Shown here in pieces: positions 17,791 to 28,705 of a stretch of DNA of 64,000 nt (its first letter is position 1; each line of letters opens with the position of its first letter). The notes beneath the pieces are model-generated. The model worked only from the letters and a program-made list of their open reading frames with translations. It searched no databases and had not been told where the DNA came from. This DNA comes from Citrobacter werkmanii NBRC 105721 (GTDB lineage Bacteria; Pseudomonadota; Gammaproteobacteria; Enterobacterales; Enterobacteriaceae). The stretch covers positions 310,001-374,000 of the forward strand of contig BBMW01000013.1 of NCBI GenBank assembly GCA_000759755.1. Direction: 5' to 3'. The position numbers and the translations under genes were made by a program.

Positions 17791-17935
17791 TATAATCTTT
17801 CCCTGCACTGAGTAGTTCGCTCTGCAGGGAAAGAGTCCCTGTTATCTCTTCCCGGCGTATTCATTGTGATGTCACATTTTGTGCGTAATTTATACACATT
17901 ACGACATGGAACTTGTGGATAAAATCACTGTCTGA
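17791..17935 (+). promoter_or_regulatory. rpoH promoter region: sigma-E promoter and DnaA boxes
   Basis: A TATAAT at 17791-17796 marks the distal sigma-70 promoter. Two DnaA boxes, TTATACACA (17890-17898) and the inverted TGTGGATAA (17914-17922), flank a sigma-E promoter: GGAACTT (17908-17914), 16 bp, TCTGA (17931-17935). This matches the known P1/P3 layout of E. coli rpoH, where sigma-E drives heat-shock sigma factor synthesis at extreme temperature and DnaA represses. A hairpin with TTCCCTGCA/TGCAGGGAA arms (17799-17831) may end ftsYEX transcripts. Confidence 0.85.
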
Positions 17936-18049
17936 TAAAAGATTGAATGATATTCTCGTTGCTCATAAGCTCTGGCATGGTTGTTGCTATTGGTTTTTGT
18001 TAATTAGTTTTTTGCCAACGCGCCAGATGAAAAGATTGAGAGGATTTGA

Positions 18050-18904
18050 ATGACCAAAGAAATGCAAAATTTAGCTTTAGCCCCTGTTGGTAACCTGGAA
18101 TCTTACATCCGGGCTGCGAACGCGTGGCCGATGTTGTCGGCTGACGAGGAGCGGGCACTGGCTGAAAAGCTGCATTACCAGGGCGATCTGGAAGCAGCTA
18201 AAACGCTGATCCTGTCTCACCTGCGCTTTGTTGTTCATATTGCTCGTAACTACGCGGGCTATGGCCTGCCGCAGGCGGATCTGATTCAGGAAGGTAATAT
18301 CGGCCTGATGAAAGCCGTGCGCCGTTTCAACCCGGAAGTGGGTGTGCGCCTGGTTTCTTTCGCTGTGCACTGGATCAAAGCTGAGATCCATGAATACGTT
18401 CTGCGTAACTGGCGTATCGTGAAAGTCGCGACCACTAAAGCACAGCGTAAGCTGTTCTTTAACCTGCGTAAAACCAAGCAGCGTCTGGGCTGGTTCAACC
18501 AGGACGAAGTTGAAATGGTGGCTCGTGAGTTGGGTGTTTCCAGCAAAGACGTGCGTGAAATGGAATCCCGTATGGCGGCGCAGGACATGACGTTTGATAT
18601 GTCTTCAGACGACGAGTCTGACAGCCAGCCGATGGCGCCGGTTCTGTATCTGCAGGATAAATCCTCTAACTTTGCCGATGGCATTGAAGAAGATAACTGG
18701 GAAGATCAGGCCGCGAACAAACTGACTCACGCAATGGAAGGTCTGGACGAACGTAGCCAGGATATCATCCGCGCCCGTTGGCTGGACGAAGACAACAAGT
18801 CGACGTTGCAGGAACTGGCCGATCGCTACGGCGTTTCCGCTGAACGTGTTCGTCAGCTTGAAAAGAACGCCATGAAAAAACTTCGCGCCGCTATCGAAGC
18901 GTAA
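18050..18904 (+). CDS. rpoH: RNA polymerase sigma factor RpoH (sigma-32)
   Basis: Heat-shock sigma factor of 284 aa, the E. coli length. Region 2 ([19 protein letters not shown] and the [11 protein letters not shown] promoter-melting segment) lies around residues 75-115, the RpoH box ([12 protein letters not shown]) near 130-145, and region 4 with its helix-turn-helix ([17 protein letters not shown]) at the C-terminus. The 5' coding region of the E. coli mRNA forms a temperature-sensitive structure, and the near-identical N-terminus suggests the same here. Transcription is controlled by the promoters upstream and DnaK/FtsH act on the protein. Confidence 0.98.
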   Translation: MTKEMQNLALAPVGNLESYIRAANAWPMLSADEERALAEKLHYQGDLEAAKTLILSHLRFVVHIARNYAGYGLPQADLIQEGNIGLMKAVRRFNPEVGVRLVSFAVHWIKAEIHEYVLRNWRIVKVATTKAQRKLFFNLRKTKQRLGWFNQDEVEMVARELGVSSKDVREMESRMAAQDMTFDMSSDDESDSQPMAPVLYLQDKSSNFADGIEEDNWEDQAANKLTHAMEGLDERSQDIIRARWLDEDNKSTLQELADRYGVSAERVRQLEKNAMKKLRAAIEA

Positions 18905-18923
18905 TCTTCGCGCATTGCCAATG

Positions 18924-18956
18924 AACCCTCGAATGTGAATTCGGGGGTTTTGTTTT
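18924..18956 (+). terminator. rpoH intrinsic terminator
   Basis: Ten-pair stem AACCCTCGAA/TTCGGGGGTT with a 6-nt loop, followed by a T-rich tail, 20 bp after the rpoH stop. Confidence 0.9.
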
Positions 18957-18958
18957 TT

Positions 18959-19032
18959 GTAGGCCGGATAAGGCGTGTACGCTGCCATCCGGCAACACCT
19001 TTGCCCGATGGCGCTTTGCTTATCGGGCCTAC
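18959..19032. repeat. Paired REP elements
   Basis: Two oppositely oriented REP units (GTAGGCCGGATAAGG...CCATCCGGCA, then GCCCGATGGCG...TATCGGGCCTAC), a small BIME. The 320-bp gap between rpoH and livJ otherwise holds the rpoH terminator and about 190 bp of AT-rich livJ leader in which I see no clear site. Confidence 0.88.
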
Positions 19033-19224
19033 GACCTTTCCTCCCCTCCACAGACACGAATTTGTTATCTGGATGTAAATTTAGCTATTCCAAAATAATA
19101 AAAATCGGGTATGTTTTAGCAGAGTATGCTGCTAAAGCACGGGTGGCTATCCAATAATCGAAATAAAGTGCTGAACAACAACATCACAACACACGTAATA
19201 ACCACAATAATGGGGATTGTCAGG

Positions 19225-20328
19225 ATGAATATGAAGGGTAAAGCGTTATTGGCAGGATGTATCGCCCTGTCTTTGAGCAATATGGCGTTTGCTAAGGATA
19301 TTAAAGTGGCCGTTGTCGGCGCAATGTCCGGTCCGGTAGCACAGTATGGCGATCAGGAGTTTACTGGCGCAGAGCAGGCGATTGCGGATATCAACGCCAA
19401 GGGCGGGGTGAAAGGTGACAAACTGGTCGTGGTGAAATACGACGACGCCTGCGACCCGAAACAAGCGGTAGCGGTCGCGAACAAAGTGGTCAACGACGGG
19501 ATTAAATACGTTATCGGCCATCTGTGCTCATCTTCTACCCAGCCCGCGTCAGATATCTATGAAGATGAAGGCATTCTGATGATCACCCCGGCAGCGACGG
19601 CGCCGGAGCTGACCGCGCGTGGTTATAAGCTGGTGATGCGCACCACCGGCCTGGATTCCGATCAGGGGCCAACTGCCGCCAAATACATTCTGGAAAAAGT
19701 GAAGCCGCAACGTATCGCCATCATTCACGATAAGCAGCAGTACGGTGAAGGTCTGGCGCGTGCGGTGCAGGACGGCCTGAAGAAAGGCAACGCCAACGTG
19801 GTGTTCTTTGACGGAATTACCGCCGGTGAAAAAGACTTCTCGACGCTGGTGGCGCGCCTGAAGAAAGAGAATATCGATTTCGTTTACTACGGTGGTTATC
19901 ACCCGGAAATGGGGCAGATCCTGCGTCAGTCTCGTGCCGCAGGTCTGAAAACCCAGTTTATGGGACCGGAAGGGGTAGCGAACGTGTCGCTGTCTAACAT
20001 CGCGGGTGAGTCTGCGGAAGGCTTACTGGTAACTAAGCCGAAGAACTACGATCAGGTGCCTGCAAACAAACCGATTGTGGATGCTATCAAGGCCAAGAAA
20101 CAGGATCCAAGTGGCGCATTCGTGTGGACCACTTACGCCGCGCTGCAATCCTTGCAGGCCGGTCTGAACCAGTCTGACGATCCGGCTGAAATTGCCAAGT
20201 ACCTGAAAGCAAACTCAGTAGAAACCGTAATGGGGCCGTTGTCCTGGGACGAGAAGGGCGATCTGAAAGGCTTCGAATTCGGTGTGTTTGACTGGCATGC
20301 TAATGGTACGGCGACCGACGCGAAGTAA
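19225..20328 (+). CDS. livJ: Branched-chain amino acid-binding protein LivJ
   Basis: Periplasmic binding protein for leucine, isoleucine and valine (LIV-BP), 367 aa, feeding the LivHMGF transporter. Signal peptide of 23 residues ends at SNMAFA. The mature start [20 protein letters not shown] and the disulfide-forming Cys pair (DDACDPK and HLCSSS) are typical. The start MNMKGKALL gives the E. coli length; the frame is open further upstream. It is about 70-80% identical by eye to livK at 21256, a paralogue; the leucine-binding LivK differs in ligand range. In E. coli it is repressed by leucine through Lrp. Confidence 0.96.
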   Translation: MNMKGKALLAGCIALSLSNMAFAKDIKVAVVGAMSGPVAQYGDQEFTGAEQAIADINAKGGVKGDKLVVVKYDDACDPKQAVAVANKVVNDGIKYVIGHLCSSSTQPASDIYEDEGILMITPAATAPELTARGYKLVMRTTGLDSDQGPTAAKYILEKVKPQRIAIIHDKQQYGEGLARAVQDGLKKGNANVVFFDGITAGEKDFSTLVARLKKENIDFVYYGGYHPEMGQILRQSRAAGLKTQFMGPEGVANVSLSNIAGESAEGLLVTKPKNYDQVPANKPIVDAIKAKKQDPSGAFVWTTYAALQSLQAGLNQSDDPAEIAKYLKANSVETVMGPLSWDEKGDLKGFEFGVFDWHANGTATDAK

Positions 20329-20333
20329 TTGAG

Positions 20334-20445
20334 TGCCGGGTGGCGGCTTCGCCTTACCCGGCCTACATACCTGGAAAATTGCGAGGTGGTTTTTTATTTT
20401 TTGCTCCCAGCATGTAGGCCGGATAAGCGTCAGCGCCATCCGGCT
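20334..20445. repeat. Two REP units between livJ and panM
   Basis: TGCCGGGTGGCGG...TTACCCGGCCTACA (20334-20368) and TGTAGGCCGGATAAGCG...GCCATCCGGCT (20413-20445) in opposite orientation, filling the gap between convergent genes. A T-rich tail follows the second. Confidence 0.88.
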
Positions 20446-20448
20446 TTT

Positions 20449-20832
20449 TTATCTTTTTTCCCAGCCATCCGCCTGGGCCGTAAACCCTAATGCCTGCATA
20501 AACGCGGCCATCACGCTGCGGTCTTCAACGCCTACATCTGCCATCCACCATGAACTCACAGATGGGTTTTCGCGGATCACCTCTTCGATCAAATACTGCC
20601 CGACGCCGCGACGACGGGTGATTTCACGTACGCGCAATGAATCCAGAGCGCCTTGGGTACCGCTCAGGGTGACACGTACAGCGCCTAACAGACGCTCGTT
20701 AAAACGCGCGGCGTAGATCCGGTGCGTTTCATCTACGCTTAACGATGAGGCGGAATATTCCGGCCAGATTTTGCCCAGATCAATCAGATCCTGGGCGCTA
20801 AAGTTGTTTAAACGAACGATGGTCAGCTTCAT
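20449..20832 (-). CDS. panM: PanD maturation factor PanM
   Basis: GNAT-fold protein of 127 aa that promotes self-cleavage of the aspartate decarboxylase proenzyme PanD when bound to acetyl-CoA, linking coenzyme A level to beta-alanine and pantothenate synthesis. The acetyl-CoA binding segment RRRGVGQYLIEEV is at about residues 74-86. Start chosen at MKLTIVRLNN for the family length; the frame is open five codons further. Divergent from livK. Confidence 0.94.
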   Translation of the reverse strand: MKLTIVRLNNFSAQDLIDLGKIWPEYSASSLSVDETHRIYAARFNERLLGAVRVTLSGTQGALDSLRVREITRRRGVGQYLIEEVIRENPSVSSWWMADVGVEDRSVMAAFMQALGFTAQADGWEKR

Positions 20833-21255
20833 TAGCAGCATGTCCAAATCACAAAAGATGGAAGCAGTGTACCGAAATAATTCACCCGGATGCTTTCTCT
20901 TTTTTATGCGATTAACCAGGTTAATCGTTTTGCGACGACGGTAATGACAGTTTGAAACATTAGAGATTGAAAAACAGGCAGGATAATACCCTGGGATGCA
21001 GCATTTTATTCCGCTCTTTGTACCGTTATTTTATGCTGACAAACGTGCTTTTTTTTGTTTATCTATAGTGAAAAGCAGAATATTATCTTTTCTTAATCGA
21101 CTGAAATATAGAGATTTTAGCCTGATTTTGCTTAAAAAACTGTGCTAAACCATTAATGAGATTGGTAAAAATAGTGCAGTTCAAAAAAAGCACAGTCTGC
21201 TTTTTAACCACATAAATACAAAATATTAATTACGTCACGAATGGGGATTCAGGTA
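20833..21255. promoter_or_regulatory. panM-livK intergenic region
   Basis: AT-rich 423-bp gap with no coding sequence that I can support. It must hold the divergent panM and livK promoters. A small hairpin AAAAAGC/GCTTTTT (21185-21205) lies 50 bp before livK. E. coli liv genes are repressed through Lrp and leucine; I see no single diagnostic Lrp box. Confidence 0.5.
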
Positions 21256-22365
21256 ATGAAACGGAATGCGAAAACAATCATCGCAGGGGTGATAGCACTG
21301 GCAATGTCGCATGCTGTCATGGCAGAAGATATTAAGGTTGCTGTTGTCGGGGCGATGTCGGGTCCGGTCGCACAGTGGGGTGATATGGAATTTAATGGCG
21401 CACGTCAGGCCATTAAAGATATCAATGCCAAAGGTGGGATCAAAGGCGACAAGCTGGTCGCCGTGGAATATGACGATGCTTGCGATCCAAAACAGGCTGT
21501 TGCCGTAGCAAACAAAATCGTCAACGACGGTATTCAGTATGTTATTGGCCACCTGTGCTCATCTTCGACTCAGCCAGCGTCAGACATCTATGAAGACGAA
21601 GGGATCCTGATGATTTCCCCGGGGGCAACCAACCCGGAACTGACTCAGCGCGGTTACGCACACATTATGCGTACTGCGGGTCTGGACTCCTCCCAAGGAC
21701 CAACGGCCGCGAAATACATTCTGGAGAAGGTGAAGCCGCAGCGCATCGCCATCATCCATGATAAACAGCAATATGGTGAAGGTCTGGCGCGTTCGGTGCA
21801 GGACAGCCTGAAAGCGGGCAAAGCCAACATCGTCTTCTTTGATGGCATCACCGCCGGGGAAAAAGATTTCTCTGCGCTGATTGCCCGCCTGAAGAAAGAA
21901 AATATCGACTTCGTCTATTACGGCGGCTACTACCCGGAAATGGGGCAAATGCTGCGCCAGGCGCGCTCCGTTGGCCTGAAAACTCAGTTTATGGGGCCAG
22001 AGGGTGTGGGTAATGCCTCTCTGTCTAACATTGCTGGTGATGCCGCAGAAGGCATGCTGGTGACGATGCCAAAACGCTATGACCAGGATCCGGCGAATAA
22101 AGCGATTGTCGATGCGCTCAAAGCTGACAAGAAAGATCCAACCGGGCCGTACGTGTGGATCACTTATGCAGCCGTCCAGTCACTGGCGAGCGCAATGGAT
22201 CGCAGCGGAAGCAAAGAGCCGCTGGATCTAGTGAAAGATCTGAAAGCACACGGGGCTGATACCGTGATTGGGCCGCTGAAATGGGACGAAAAAGGCGATT
22301 TGAAGGGATTTGAGTTTGGTGTCTTCCAGTGGCACGCCGACGGATCATCGACCGTCGCGAAGTAA
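21256..22365 (+). CDS. livK: Leucine-specific binding protein LivK
   Basis: Periplasmic leucine-binding protein, 369 aa, paralogue of LivJ, delivering substrate to LivHMGF. Signal peptide of about 23 residues ends at SHAVMA, followed by the mature [20 protein letters not shown]. The two cysteines that form the domain-1 disulfide are conserved. Trp in AQWGD in place of Tyr in LivJ is one of the ligand-pocket differences between the two. The start at MKRNAKTII is preceded by GGGGATTCAGGT. First gene of livKHMGF; livH follows after 61 bp that includes a GCCCGT/ACGGGC hairpin. Confidence 0.96.
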   Translation: MKRNAKTIIAGVIALAMSHAVMAEDIKVAVVGAMSGPVAQWGDMEFNGARQAIKDINAKGGIKGDKLVAVEYDDACDPKQAVAVANKIVNDGIQYVIGHLCSSSTQPASDIYEDEGILMISPGATNPELTQRGYAHIMRTAGLDSSQGPTAAKYILEKVKPQRIAIIHDKQQYGEGLARSVQDSLKAGKANIVFFDGITAGEKDFSALIARLKKENIDFVYYGGYYPEMGQMLRQARSVGLKTQFMGPEGVGNASLSNIAGDAAEGMLVTMPKRYDQDPANKAIVDALKADKKDPTGPYVWITYAAVQSLASAMDRSGSKEPLDLVKDLKAHGADTVIGPLKWDEKGDLKGFEFGVFQWHADGSSTVAK

Positions 22366-22426
22366 TACCTGAAGACGAGTTATCCCACCGCCCGTGCAAA
22401 ACGGGCGGGTTAAGAAAGGTTACCTT

Positions 22427-23353
22427 ATGTCCGAGCAGTTCCTCTATTTCTTGCAGCAGATGTTTAACGGCGTCACGCTGGGAAGCACCTACGCGCTGAT
22501 CGCCATCGGTTATACGATGGTGTACGGCATTATTGGCATGATTAACTTCGCCCATGGCGAGGTGTATATGATCGGCAGCTATGTCTCCTTTATGATCATC
22601 GCTGCGCTAATGATGATGGGGATTGATTCCAGTTGGCTACTGGTCGCGGCGGGCTTCGTCGGCGCGATTGTGATTGCCAGCGCCTACGGCTGGAGTATTG
22701 AACGGGTGGCGTATCGGCCCGTGCGCAGCTCCAAGCGTTTGATCGCGCTAATTTCCGCTATCGGGATGTCCATCTTCCTGCAAAACTACGTCAGCCTGAC
22801 GGAAGGTTCGCGCGACGTGGCGCTGCCCAGCCTGTTTAACGGCCAGTGGACTGTCGGCAGTAGTGATAACTTCTCTGCATCTATCACCACTATGCAGCTG
22901 GTTATCTGGATTGTAACCTTCCTCGCGATGCTGGCGCTGACGCTGTTTATCCGCTATTCGCGTATGGGACGCGCTTGCCGCGCCTGTGCGGAAGATCTGA
23001 AAATGGCCAGCCTGCTCGGCATTAACACCGACCGCGTGATTGCGCTGACCTTTGTGATCGGTGCGGCAATGGCGGCGGTTGCGGGCGTGCTGCTCGGTCA
23101 GTTCTATGGCGTAATTAACCCCTACATCGGCTTTATGGCCGGGATGAAAGCCTTTACCGCGGCGGTACTGGGCGGCATTGGCAGCATCCCTGGCGCGATG
23201 ATCGGCGGCCTGATTCTGGGCGTTGCCGAAGCGCTTTCTTCTGCTTATCTGAGTACCGAATACAAAGACGTGGTGTCGTTCGCGCTGCTGATTCTGGTAC
23301 TGCTGGTGATGCCGACCGGTATTCTGGGTCGTCCGGAGGTAGAGAAAGTATGA
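22427..23353 (+). CDS. livH: Branched-chain amino acid permease LivH
   Basis: Membrane subunit of the LIV-I ABC importer, 308 aa, about eight membrane segments. The start [10 protein letters not shown] follows AAGAAAGG and gives the E. coli length; the frame is open 11 codons upstream. It overlaps livM by 4 bp (ATGA), so the two permease subunits are probably made in equal amounts. Confidence 0.97.
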   Translation: MSEQFLYFLQQMFNGVTLGSTYALIAIGYTMVYGIIGMINFAHGEVYMIGSYVSFMIIAALMMMGIDSSWLLVAAGFVGAIVIASAYGWSIERVAYRPVRSSKRLIALISAIGMSIFLQNYVSLTEGSRDVALPSLFNGQWTVGSSDNFSASITTMQLVIWIVTFLAMLALTLFIRYSRMGRACRACAEDLKMASLLGINTDRVIALTFVIGAAMAAVAGVLLGQFYGVINPYIGFMAGMKAFTAAVLGGIGSIPGAMIGGLILGVAEALSSAYLSTEYKDVVSFALLILVLLVMPTGILGRPEVEKV

Positions 23354-24627
23354 AACCGATGCATTTTGCAATGGCGCTGCTCTCTGCCGCCATGTTCTTC
23401 ATTCTGGCGGGCGTCTTTATGGGCGTTCAGTTAGAACTGGATGGCACCAAACTGGTGGTGGATACCGCTGCGGATATCCGCTGGCAGTGGGTGTTCATCG
23501 GCACTGGCGTGGTGTTCCTTTTCCAGCTGTTGCGTCCGGCCTTCCAGAAGGGCCTGAAGAGTGTCTCCGGGCCGAAGTTTATTCTGCCGGCGATTGATGG
23601 CTCCACCGTTAAACAGAAGCTGTTCCTGGTGGCGCTGCTGGTGATTGCCGTGGTGTGGCCGTTTATGGTGTCGCGCGGAACGGTGGATATCGCCACGCTG
23701 ACGATGATTTATATCATCCTCGGCCTCGGCTTAAACGTGGTGGTGGGGCTTTCCGGCCTGCTGGTGCTGGGCTACGGCGGCTTCTATGCCATCGGCGCTT
23801 ACACCTTCGCACTGCTGAACCATTATTACGGCCTCGGCTTCTGGACCTGTCTGCCGCTGGCAGGGCTGGTTTCCGCTGCTGCGGGCTTCCTGCTGGGCTT
23901 CCCGGTACTGCGCCTGCGCGGTGATTATCTGGCGATTGTGACCTTAGGCTTCGGCGAAATCGTCCGTATCCTGCTGCTCAACAACACCGAAATCACCGGC
24001 GGCCCGAACGGTATTAGCCAGATCCCGAAACCCACCTTTTTCGGGCTTGAGTTCAGCCGCAGCGCGCGTGAAGGCGGCTGGGATACCTTCAGCAACTTCT
24101 TTAACGTGAAGTATGACCCGTCCGATCGCGTGATTTTCCTCTATCTGGTGGCGCTGCTGCTGGTGGTGTTCTCGCTGTTTGTCATCAACCGTCTGCTGCG
24201 CATGCCGCTGGGACGTGCGTGGGAAGCGCTGCGTGAAGATGAAATCGCCTGCCGTTCGCTGGGCTTAAATCCTACACGCATCAAGCTGACCGCCTTTACC
24301 ATCAGCGCCGCGTTCGCGGGTTTTGCCGGCACGCTGTTTGCCGCGCGGCAGGGTTTTGTCAGCCCGGAATCGTTCACCTTTGCCGAGTCGGCCTTTGTGC
24401 TGGCGATTGTGGTACTGGGTGGGATGGGTTCGCAGTTTGCGGTCATCCTCGCAGCTATCCTGCTGGTCGTGTCACGCGAACTGATGCGTGATTTCAATGA
24501 ATACAGCATGTTAATGCTGGGTGGTTTGATGGTACTGATGATGATCTGGCGTCCGCAGGGCTTGTTGCCGATGACCCGTCCGCAGTTGAAGCTGAAAAAC
24601 GGGGAAGCAAAAGGAGAGCAGGCATGA
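23350..24627 (+). CDS. livM: Branched-chain amino acid permease LivM
   Basis: Second membrane subunit of LIV-I, 425 aa, E. coli length. It has an N-terminal extension with extra membrane segments before the core permease domain shared with LivH. Overlaps livH and livG by 4 bp each. The permease/ATPase contact loop ([18 protein letters not shown]) is at about residues 290-308. Confidence 0.97.
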   Translation: MKPMHFAMALLSAAMFFILAGVFMGVQLELDGTKLVVDTAADIRWQWVFIGTGVVFLFQLLRPAFQKGLKSVSGPKFILPAIDGSTVKQKLFLVALLVIAVVWPFMVSRGTVDIATLTMIYIILGLGLNVVVGLSGLLVLGYGGFYAIGAYTFALLNHYYGLGFWTCLPLAGLVSAAAGFLLGFPVLRLRGDYLAIVTLGFGEIVRILLLNNTEITGGPNGISQIPKPTFFGLEFSRSAREGGWDTFSNFFNVKYDPSDRVIFLYLVALLLVVFSLFVINRLLRMPLGRAWEALREDEIACRSLGLNPTRIKLTAFTISAAFAGFAGTLFAARQGFVSPESFTFAESAFVLAIVVLGGMGSQFAVILAAILLVVSRELMRDFNEYSMLMLGGLMVLMMIWRPQGLLPMTRPQLKLKNGEAKGEQA

Positions 24628-25391
24628 GTCAGCCATTATTATCCGTTAACGGCCTGATGATGCGCTTCGGCGGTCTGCTGGCGGTGAACAACGTTGAGCT
24701 GGAACTGAGGCCGCAGGAAATCGTCTCGTTAATCGGGCCAAACGGCGCGGGTAAAACCACGGTCTTTAACTGCCTGACCGGTTTTTATAAACCGACGGGC
24801 GGGACGATTAAGCTGCGCGACCAGCATCTGGAAGGGCTGCCGGGTCAGCAAATCGCGCGTATGGGCGTGGTGCGTACTTTCCAGCATGTACGCCTGTTTC
24901 GTGAAATGACGGTGATTGAAAACCTGCTGGTGGCGCAACATCAGCAATTGAAAACCGGCGTCTTTTCCGGCCTGTTAAAAACGCCGTCGTTCCGTCGCGC
25001 GCAGAGTGAAGCCCTGGATCGCGCCGCCACCTGGCTTGCGCGTATTGGTTTGCTGGAGCATGCCAACCGTCAGGCCAGTAACCTCGCCTACGGTGACCAG
25101 CGTCGTTTGGAGATCGCCCGCTGCATGGTGACACAGCCGGAAATCCTGATGCTCGACGAACCGGCCGCTGGCCTCAACCCGAAAGAGACTAAAGAGCTGG
25201 ACGAGCTGATTGCCGAGCTGCGCAACCATCACAACACCACCATTCTGTTGATTGAGCACGATATGAAACTGGTGATGGGAATTTCCGACCGTATTTACGT
25301 GGTGAACCAGGGCACGCCGCTGGCGAACGGGACGCCGGAACAGATTCGTAATAACCCGGACGTGATCCGCGCCTATTTAGGTGAAGCATAA
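24624..25391 (+). CDS. livG: Branched-chain amino acid ABC ATPase LivG
   Basis: ATP-binding subunit of LIV-I, 255 aa. Walker [10 protein letters not shown] is at residues 38-46 and Walker B ([13 protein letters not shown]) near 170-182. The signature loop is the degenerate [13 protein letters not shown] form characteristic of LivG proteins rather than LSGGQ. Pairs with LivF. Confidence 0.97.
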   Translation: MSQPLLSVNGLMMRFGGLLAVNNVELELRPQEIVSLIGPNGAGKTTVFNCLTGFYKPTGGTIKLRDQHLEGLPGQQIARMGVVRTFQHVRLFREMTVIENLLVAQHQQLKTGVFSGLLKTPSFRRAQSEALDRAATWLARIGLLEHANRQASNLAYGDQRRLEIARCMVTQPEILMLDEPAAGLNPKETKELDELIAELRNHHNTTILLIEHDMKLVMGISDRIYVVNQGTPLANGTPEQIRNNPDVIRAYLGEA

Positions 25392-25408
25392 TGGGGGCGA
25401 GGCATAAT

Positions 25409-26122
<714 letters not shown>

Positions 26123-26141
26123 GATTTCTCTTAAGAGTTAA

Positions 26142-26162
26142 GGGGCCTGATGGCCCCTTTTT
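26142..26162 (+). terminator. livKHMGF intrinsic terminator
   Basis: Stem GGGGCC/GGCCCC with a TGAT loop and five T, 20 bp after the livF stop. Confidence 0.92.
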
Positions 26163-26180
26163 ATCGCGTTATGTTATTAT

Positions 26181-26195
26181 TGAGAATGGTTATCA
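26181..26195 (+). promoter_or_regulatory. Fur box upstream of small secreted-protein gene
   Basis: TGAGAATGGTTATCA matches 13 of 15 positions of the Fur 7-1-7 consensus, inside a longer 25-bp imperfect palindrome (26176-26200) with ATTATTGA/TCAATAAT ends. It is 25 bp before the ATG at 26221, where a bound repressor would block transcription when iron is sufficient. Confidence 0.75.
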
Positions 26196-26220
26196 ATAAT
26201 AATATGAACATGGAGAAAGG

Positions 26221-26502
26221 ATGATACGTTCAGGTACCTGCATGATGATTGGAACTCTGTTATTGGCGTTTGCATCTGGCGCTCAGGCATTGGAACCGCA
26301 AACGTTCGACCCGCGCGATCCGTCTATCTGGGAAGAGAAACCAACCAACCCGTTGGCACAGTCCAGCTCGCCCTGCGAAGTCTTCACCAGCTCGGTATGC
26401 CCTGGCTGGGAAGATGAGAAATCAGATATCCAGCGTGAACGTGAGCGGCGGGAACAGCAGCGTTTACAGAATGAATTTGAACGACGCTGGCGTCGGGATT
26501 AA
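26221..26502 (+). CDS. Small exported protein of unknown function, probably Fur-regulated
   Basis: Protein of 93 aa that I do not recognise. Residues 1-23 form a typical signal peptide ending GAQA. The mature part is acidic and Pro-rich, has two cysteines nine residues apart (SPCEVFTSSVCPGW) that could form a periplasmic disulfide, and ends in a highly charged Arg/Glu/Gln helix (about residues 68-93). GGAGAAAGG directly precedes the ATG. A Fur box sits upstream, so induction by iron limitation is inferred. It stands alone between the liv terminator and the next unassigned gene. Confidence 0.75.
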   Translation: MIRSGTCMMIGTLLLAFASGAQALEPQTFDPRDPSIWEEKPTNPLAQSSSPCEVFTSSVCPGWEDEKSDIQRERERREQQRLQNEFERRWRRD

Positions 26503-26642
26503 CGTTACCGGAGTGAATGGGCAGCGTGTCAGGTCACGTCGCTAGCTAAATCTGCAGGTATTGCGAGCCTTGTCCCAGCAAGCATAGGTTATTTGCTGCA
26601 TAATCAACGGCTTGATGTATATCTCGAGTCAATGGTAATTGA

Positions 26643-27050
26643 ATGAATGATTTACCGCGTCAAACTGACGTGCTGCCCATGCCCGCAATAGAAGGTGTCA
26701 CGGTCTCTTTTAATGGACTGCACTATCTGCGCCCCGAGCTGCTTCTGGATTTCGTGAGTATCAGTAGCGCGCCGTTGCTTGCCGTTACGCCTGTTGCATT
26801 GCTGTACTCTTCTGTTGGTGTGCTGCAGCAGGTCGAGTTACGCAAGCTGCCGGTTGAAGTCGTTGGCCGTGTGGTTTATCCCATCACTTCGCTGAAGCTT
26901 CCTGCGTTACGAGGAAAGCTCATCATTAACGCCCAGTCGCGACGGCTCAAGTTTCTGGAAAGTCTGGTGGCGATATCGCCGGAAGATAATATCCACGGTA
27001 TGCAGGTTCTGGGCCTGGCGCTGGAGTTTACGTTCGCACAACCTGAGTGA
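26643..27050 (+). CDS. Protein of unknown function
   Basis: Protein of 135 aa with no family I recognise, no signal peptide and no certain membrane segment. A moderately hydrophobic stretch near residues 35-60 (SISSAPLLAVTPVALLYSSV) is followed by alternating beta-like strands. The start at 26643 is an inference; the ribosome binding site is weak. It is 140 bp after the preceding unassigned gene and on the same strand as ugpB. It may be real because coding continues uninterrupted and base composition resembles the neighbours. Confidence 0.6.
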   Translation: MNDLPRQTDVLPMPAIEGVTVSFNGLHYLRPELLLDFVSISSAPLLAVTPVALLYSSVGVLQQVELRKLPVEVVGRVVYPITSLKLPALRGKLIINAQSRRLKFLESLVAISPEDNIHGMQVLGLALEFTFAQPE

Positions 27051-27078
27051 TCTCATCTGTACGGCAAATCTTTTTATG

Positions 27079-27103
27079 GGCCGGGTAAGGCACCTCCCCG
27101 GCT
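27079..27103. repeat. REP-like hairpin
   Basis: CCGGGTAAGG...CCCCGG stem with a T-rich tail, 30 bp after the unknown gene; a degenerate REP or a terminator. Confidence 0.5.
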
Positions 27104-27128
27104 TTGTTGTGCTCCACCCCGCATTTTC

Positions 27129-27168
27129 CTGTCACTCCGCTTTCACCGCCTTGCCATCTGTTTGTCGC
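27129..27168 (+). promoter_or_regulatory. ugpB Pho box (four PhoB half-sites)
   Basis: Four 7-mers recur every 11 bp: CTGTCAC, CTTTCAC, TTGCCAT and TTGTCGC, separated by TCCG, CGCC and CTGT. That is the tandem Pho-box pattern of PhoB-activated promoters lacking a -35. A TACTAT hexamer at 27171-27176 fits the -10. Phosphate starvation should therefore induce ugpBAECQ, as in E. coli. Confidence 0.85.
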
Positions 27169-27287
27169 CTTACTATCTTTTTTTTGTAATAAAAAAGTTA
27201 TTTTTCTGTCATTCGAGCATGTCATGTTACCCCCGCGAGCATAAAACGCGTGATATCGCGCATCCGGCACAACAAGAGAGATAACCG

Positions 27288-28604
27288 ATGATATCGTTAC
27301 GACATACAGCTTTAGGACTGGCACTTAGCCTGGCATTTGCAGGTCAGGCGATGGCAGTTACCACCATCCCGTTCTGGCACTCAATGGAAGGCGAACTGGG
27401 TAAAGAAGTTGATTCACTGGCGCAACGTTTTAATGCCGCCAACCCCGACTACAAAATTGTTCCACAGTACAAAGGTAACTACGAGCAGAGCCTGAGCGCA
27501 GGTATTGCCGCCTTCCGTACCGGAAACGCCCCTGCGCTGTTGCAGGTTTATGAAGTGGGTACGGCAACGATGATGGCCTCAAAAGCCATTAAACCGGTCT
27601 ATGAAGTATTCAAAGAGGCTGGCATCAACTTCGATGAATCTCAGTTCGTGCCGACGGTTTCCGGTTATTACACTGACTCGAAAAGCGGACATCTGCTCTC
27701 CCAGCCGTTTAACAGCTCCACGCCGGTGCTGTATTACAACAAAGACGCCTTCAAAAAAGCCGGTTTAGACCCTGAGCAACCGCCAAAAACCTGGCAGGAT
27801 CTGGCGGAATACACCGCGAAGCTGAAAGCCGCAGGTATGAAGTGTGGCTACGCCAGCGGTTGGCAGGGCTGGATTCAGATCGAAAACTTCAGCGCCTGGA
27901 ACGGTCTGCCGGTCGCCACCAAAAACAACGGTTTTGACGGTACTGACGCGGTGCTGGAGTTCAATAAACCGGAGCAGGTGAAACACATTGCACTACTGGA
28001 AGAGCTGAATAAAAAAGGTGATTTCAGCTACTTCGGACGTAAAGATGAATCCACCGAGAAGTTCTACAATGGGGATTGCGCCATTACCACTGCTTCTTCT
28101 GGTTCTCTGGCCGACATCCGTCACTACGCCAAATTCAACTATGGCGTCGGCATGATGCCGTACGATGCCGACGTGAAGGGCGCGCCGCAGAATGCGATTA
28201 TCGGTGGGGCCAGCCTGTGGGTGATGCAAGGCAAAGACAAAGCCACCTACGAAGGCGTAGCGCAGTTCCTTAACTTCCTCGCGAAACCAGAGATTGCTGC
28301 CGAATGGCACCAGAAAACCGGCTATCTGCCGATCACCACTGCCGCGTACGATCTGACTCGGGAGCAGGGCTTCTATGATAAGAACCCCGGGGCCGATATC
28401 GCCACCCGTCAGATGCTGAACAAACCGCCGTTACCGTTCACTAAAGGGCTGCGTCTGGGCAACATGCCGCAGATCCGTACCATCGTGGATGAAGAGCTGG
28501 AAAGCGTGTGGACCGGAAAGAAAACCCCACAGCAGGCGTTGGATGCCGCGGTTGAGCGTGGCAATCAGTTACTGCGCCGCTTTGAGCAATCGACCAAATC
28601 TTAA
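27288..28604 (+). CDS. ugpB: Glycerol-3-phosphate-binding protein UgpB
   Basis: Periplasmic binding protein for sn-glycerol-3-phosphate and glycerophosphodiesters, 438 aa, the E. coli length. Signal peptide of 23 residues ends at GQAMA; the mature protein begins [18 protein letters not shown]. First gene of the Pho-regulated ugp operon. A double REP element lies between it and ugpA, which in E. coli-type operons reduces downstream expression relative to the binding protein. Confidence 0.97.
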   Translation: MISLRHTALGLALSLAFAGQAMAVTTIPFWHSMEGELGKEVDSLAQRFNAANPDYKIVPQYKGNYEQSLSAGIAAFRTGNAPALLQVYEVGTATMMASKAIKPVYEVFKEAGINFDESQFVPTVSGYYTDSKSGHLLSQPFNSSTPVLYYNKDAFKKAGLDPEQPPKTWQDLAEYTAKLKAAGMKCGYASGWQGWIQIENFSAWNGLPVATKNNGFDGTDAVLEFNKPEQVKHIALLEELNKKGDFSYFGRKDESTEKFYNGDCAITTASSGSLADIRHYAKFNYGVGMMPYDADVKGAPQNAIIGGASLWVMQGKDKATYEGVAQFLNFLAKPEIAAEWHQKTGYLPITTAAYDLTREQGFYDKNPGADIATRQMLNKPPLPFTKGLRLGNMPQIRTIVDEELESVWTGKKTPQQALDAAVERGNQLLRRFEQSTKS

Positions 28605-28611
28605 TATGAAA

Positions 28612-28684
28612 TGCCGGGTGGCGGCTTCGCCTTACCCGGCCTACAAAGTACGCGTAGGCCGGATAAGCGTAGCGCCATCCGGCA
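28612..28684. repeat. Paired REP elements inside the ugp operon
   Basis: TGCCGGGTGGCGG...TTACCCGGCCTACA followed by GTAGGCCGGATAAGCG...GCCATCCGGCA, inverted, in the 101-bp gap between ugpB and ugpA. Likely stabilises the upstream ugpB message. Confidence 0.9.
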
Positions 28685-28705
28685 CCTTCCAGGAAAAGAA
28701 CCTTC

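Noticed and set aside
17870-17882. TGTGATGTCACA as a CRP site before rpoH
   Set aside because: The half-sites are separated by 2 bp instead of 6, so it does not fit the CRP spacing despite the known CRP effect on E. coli rpoH.
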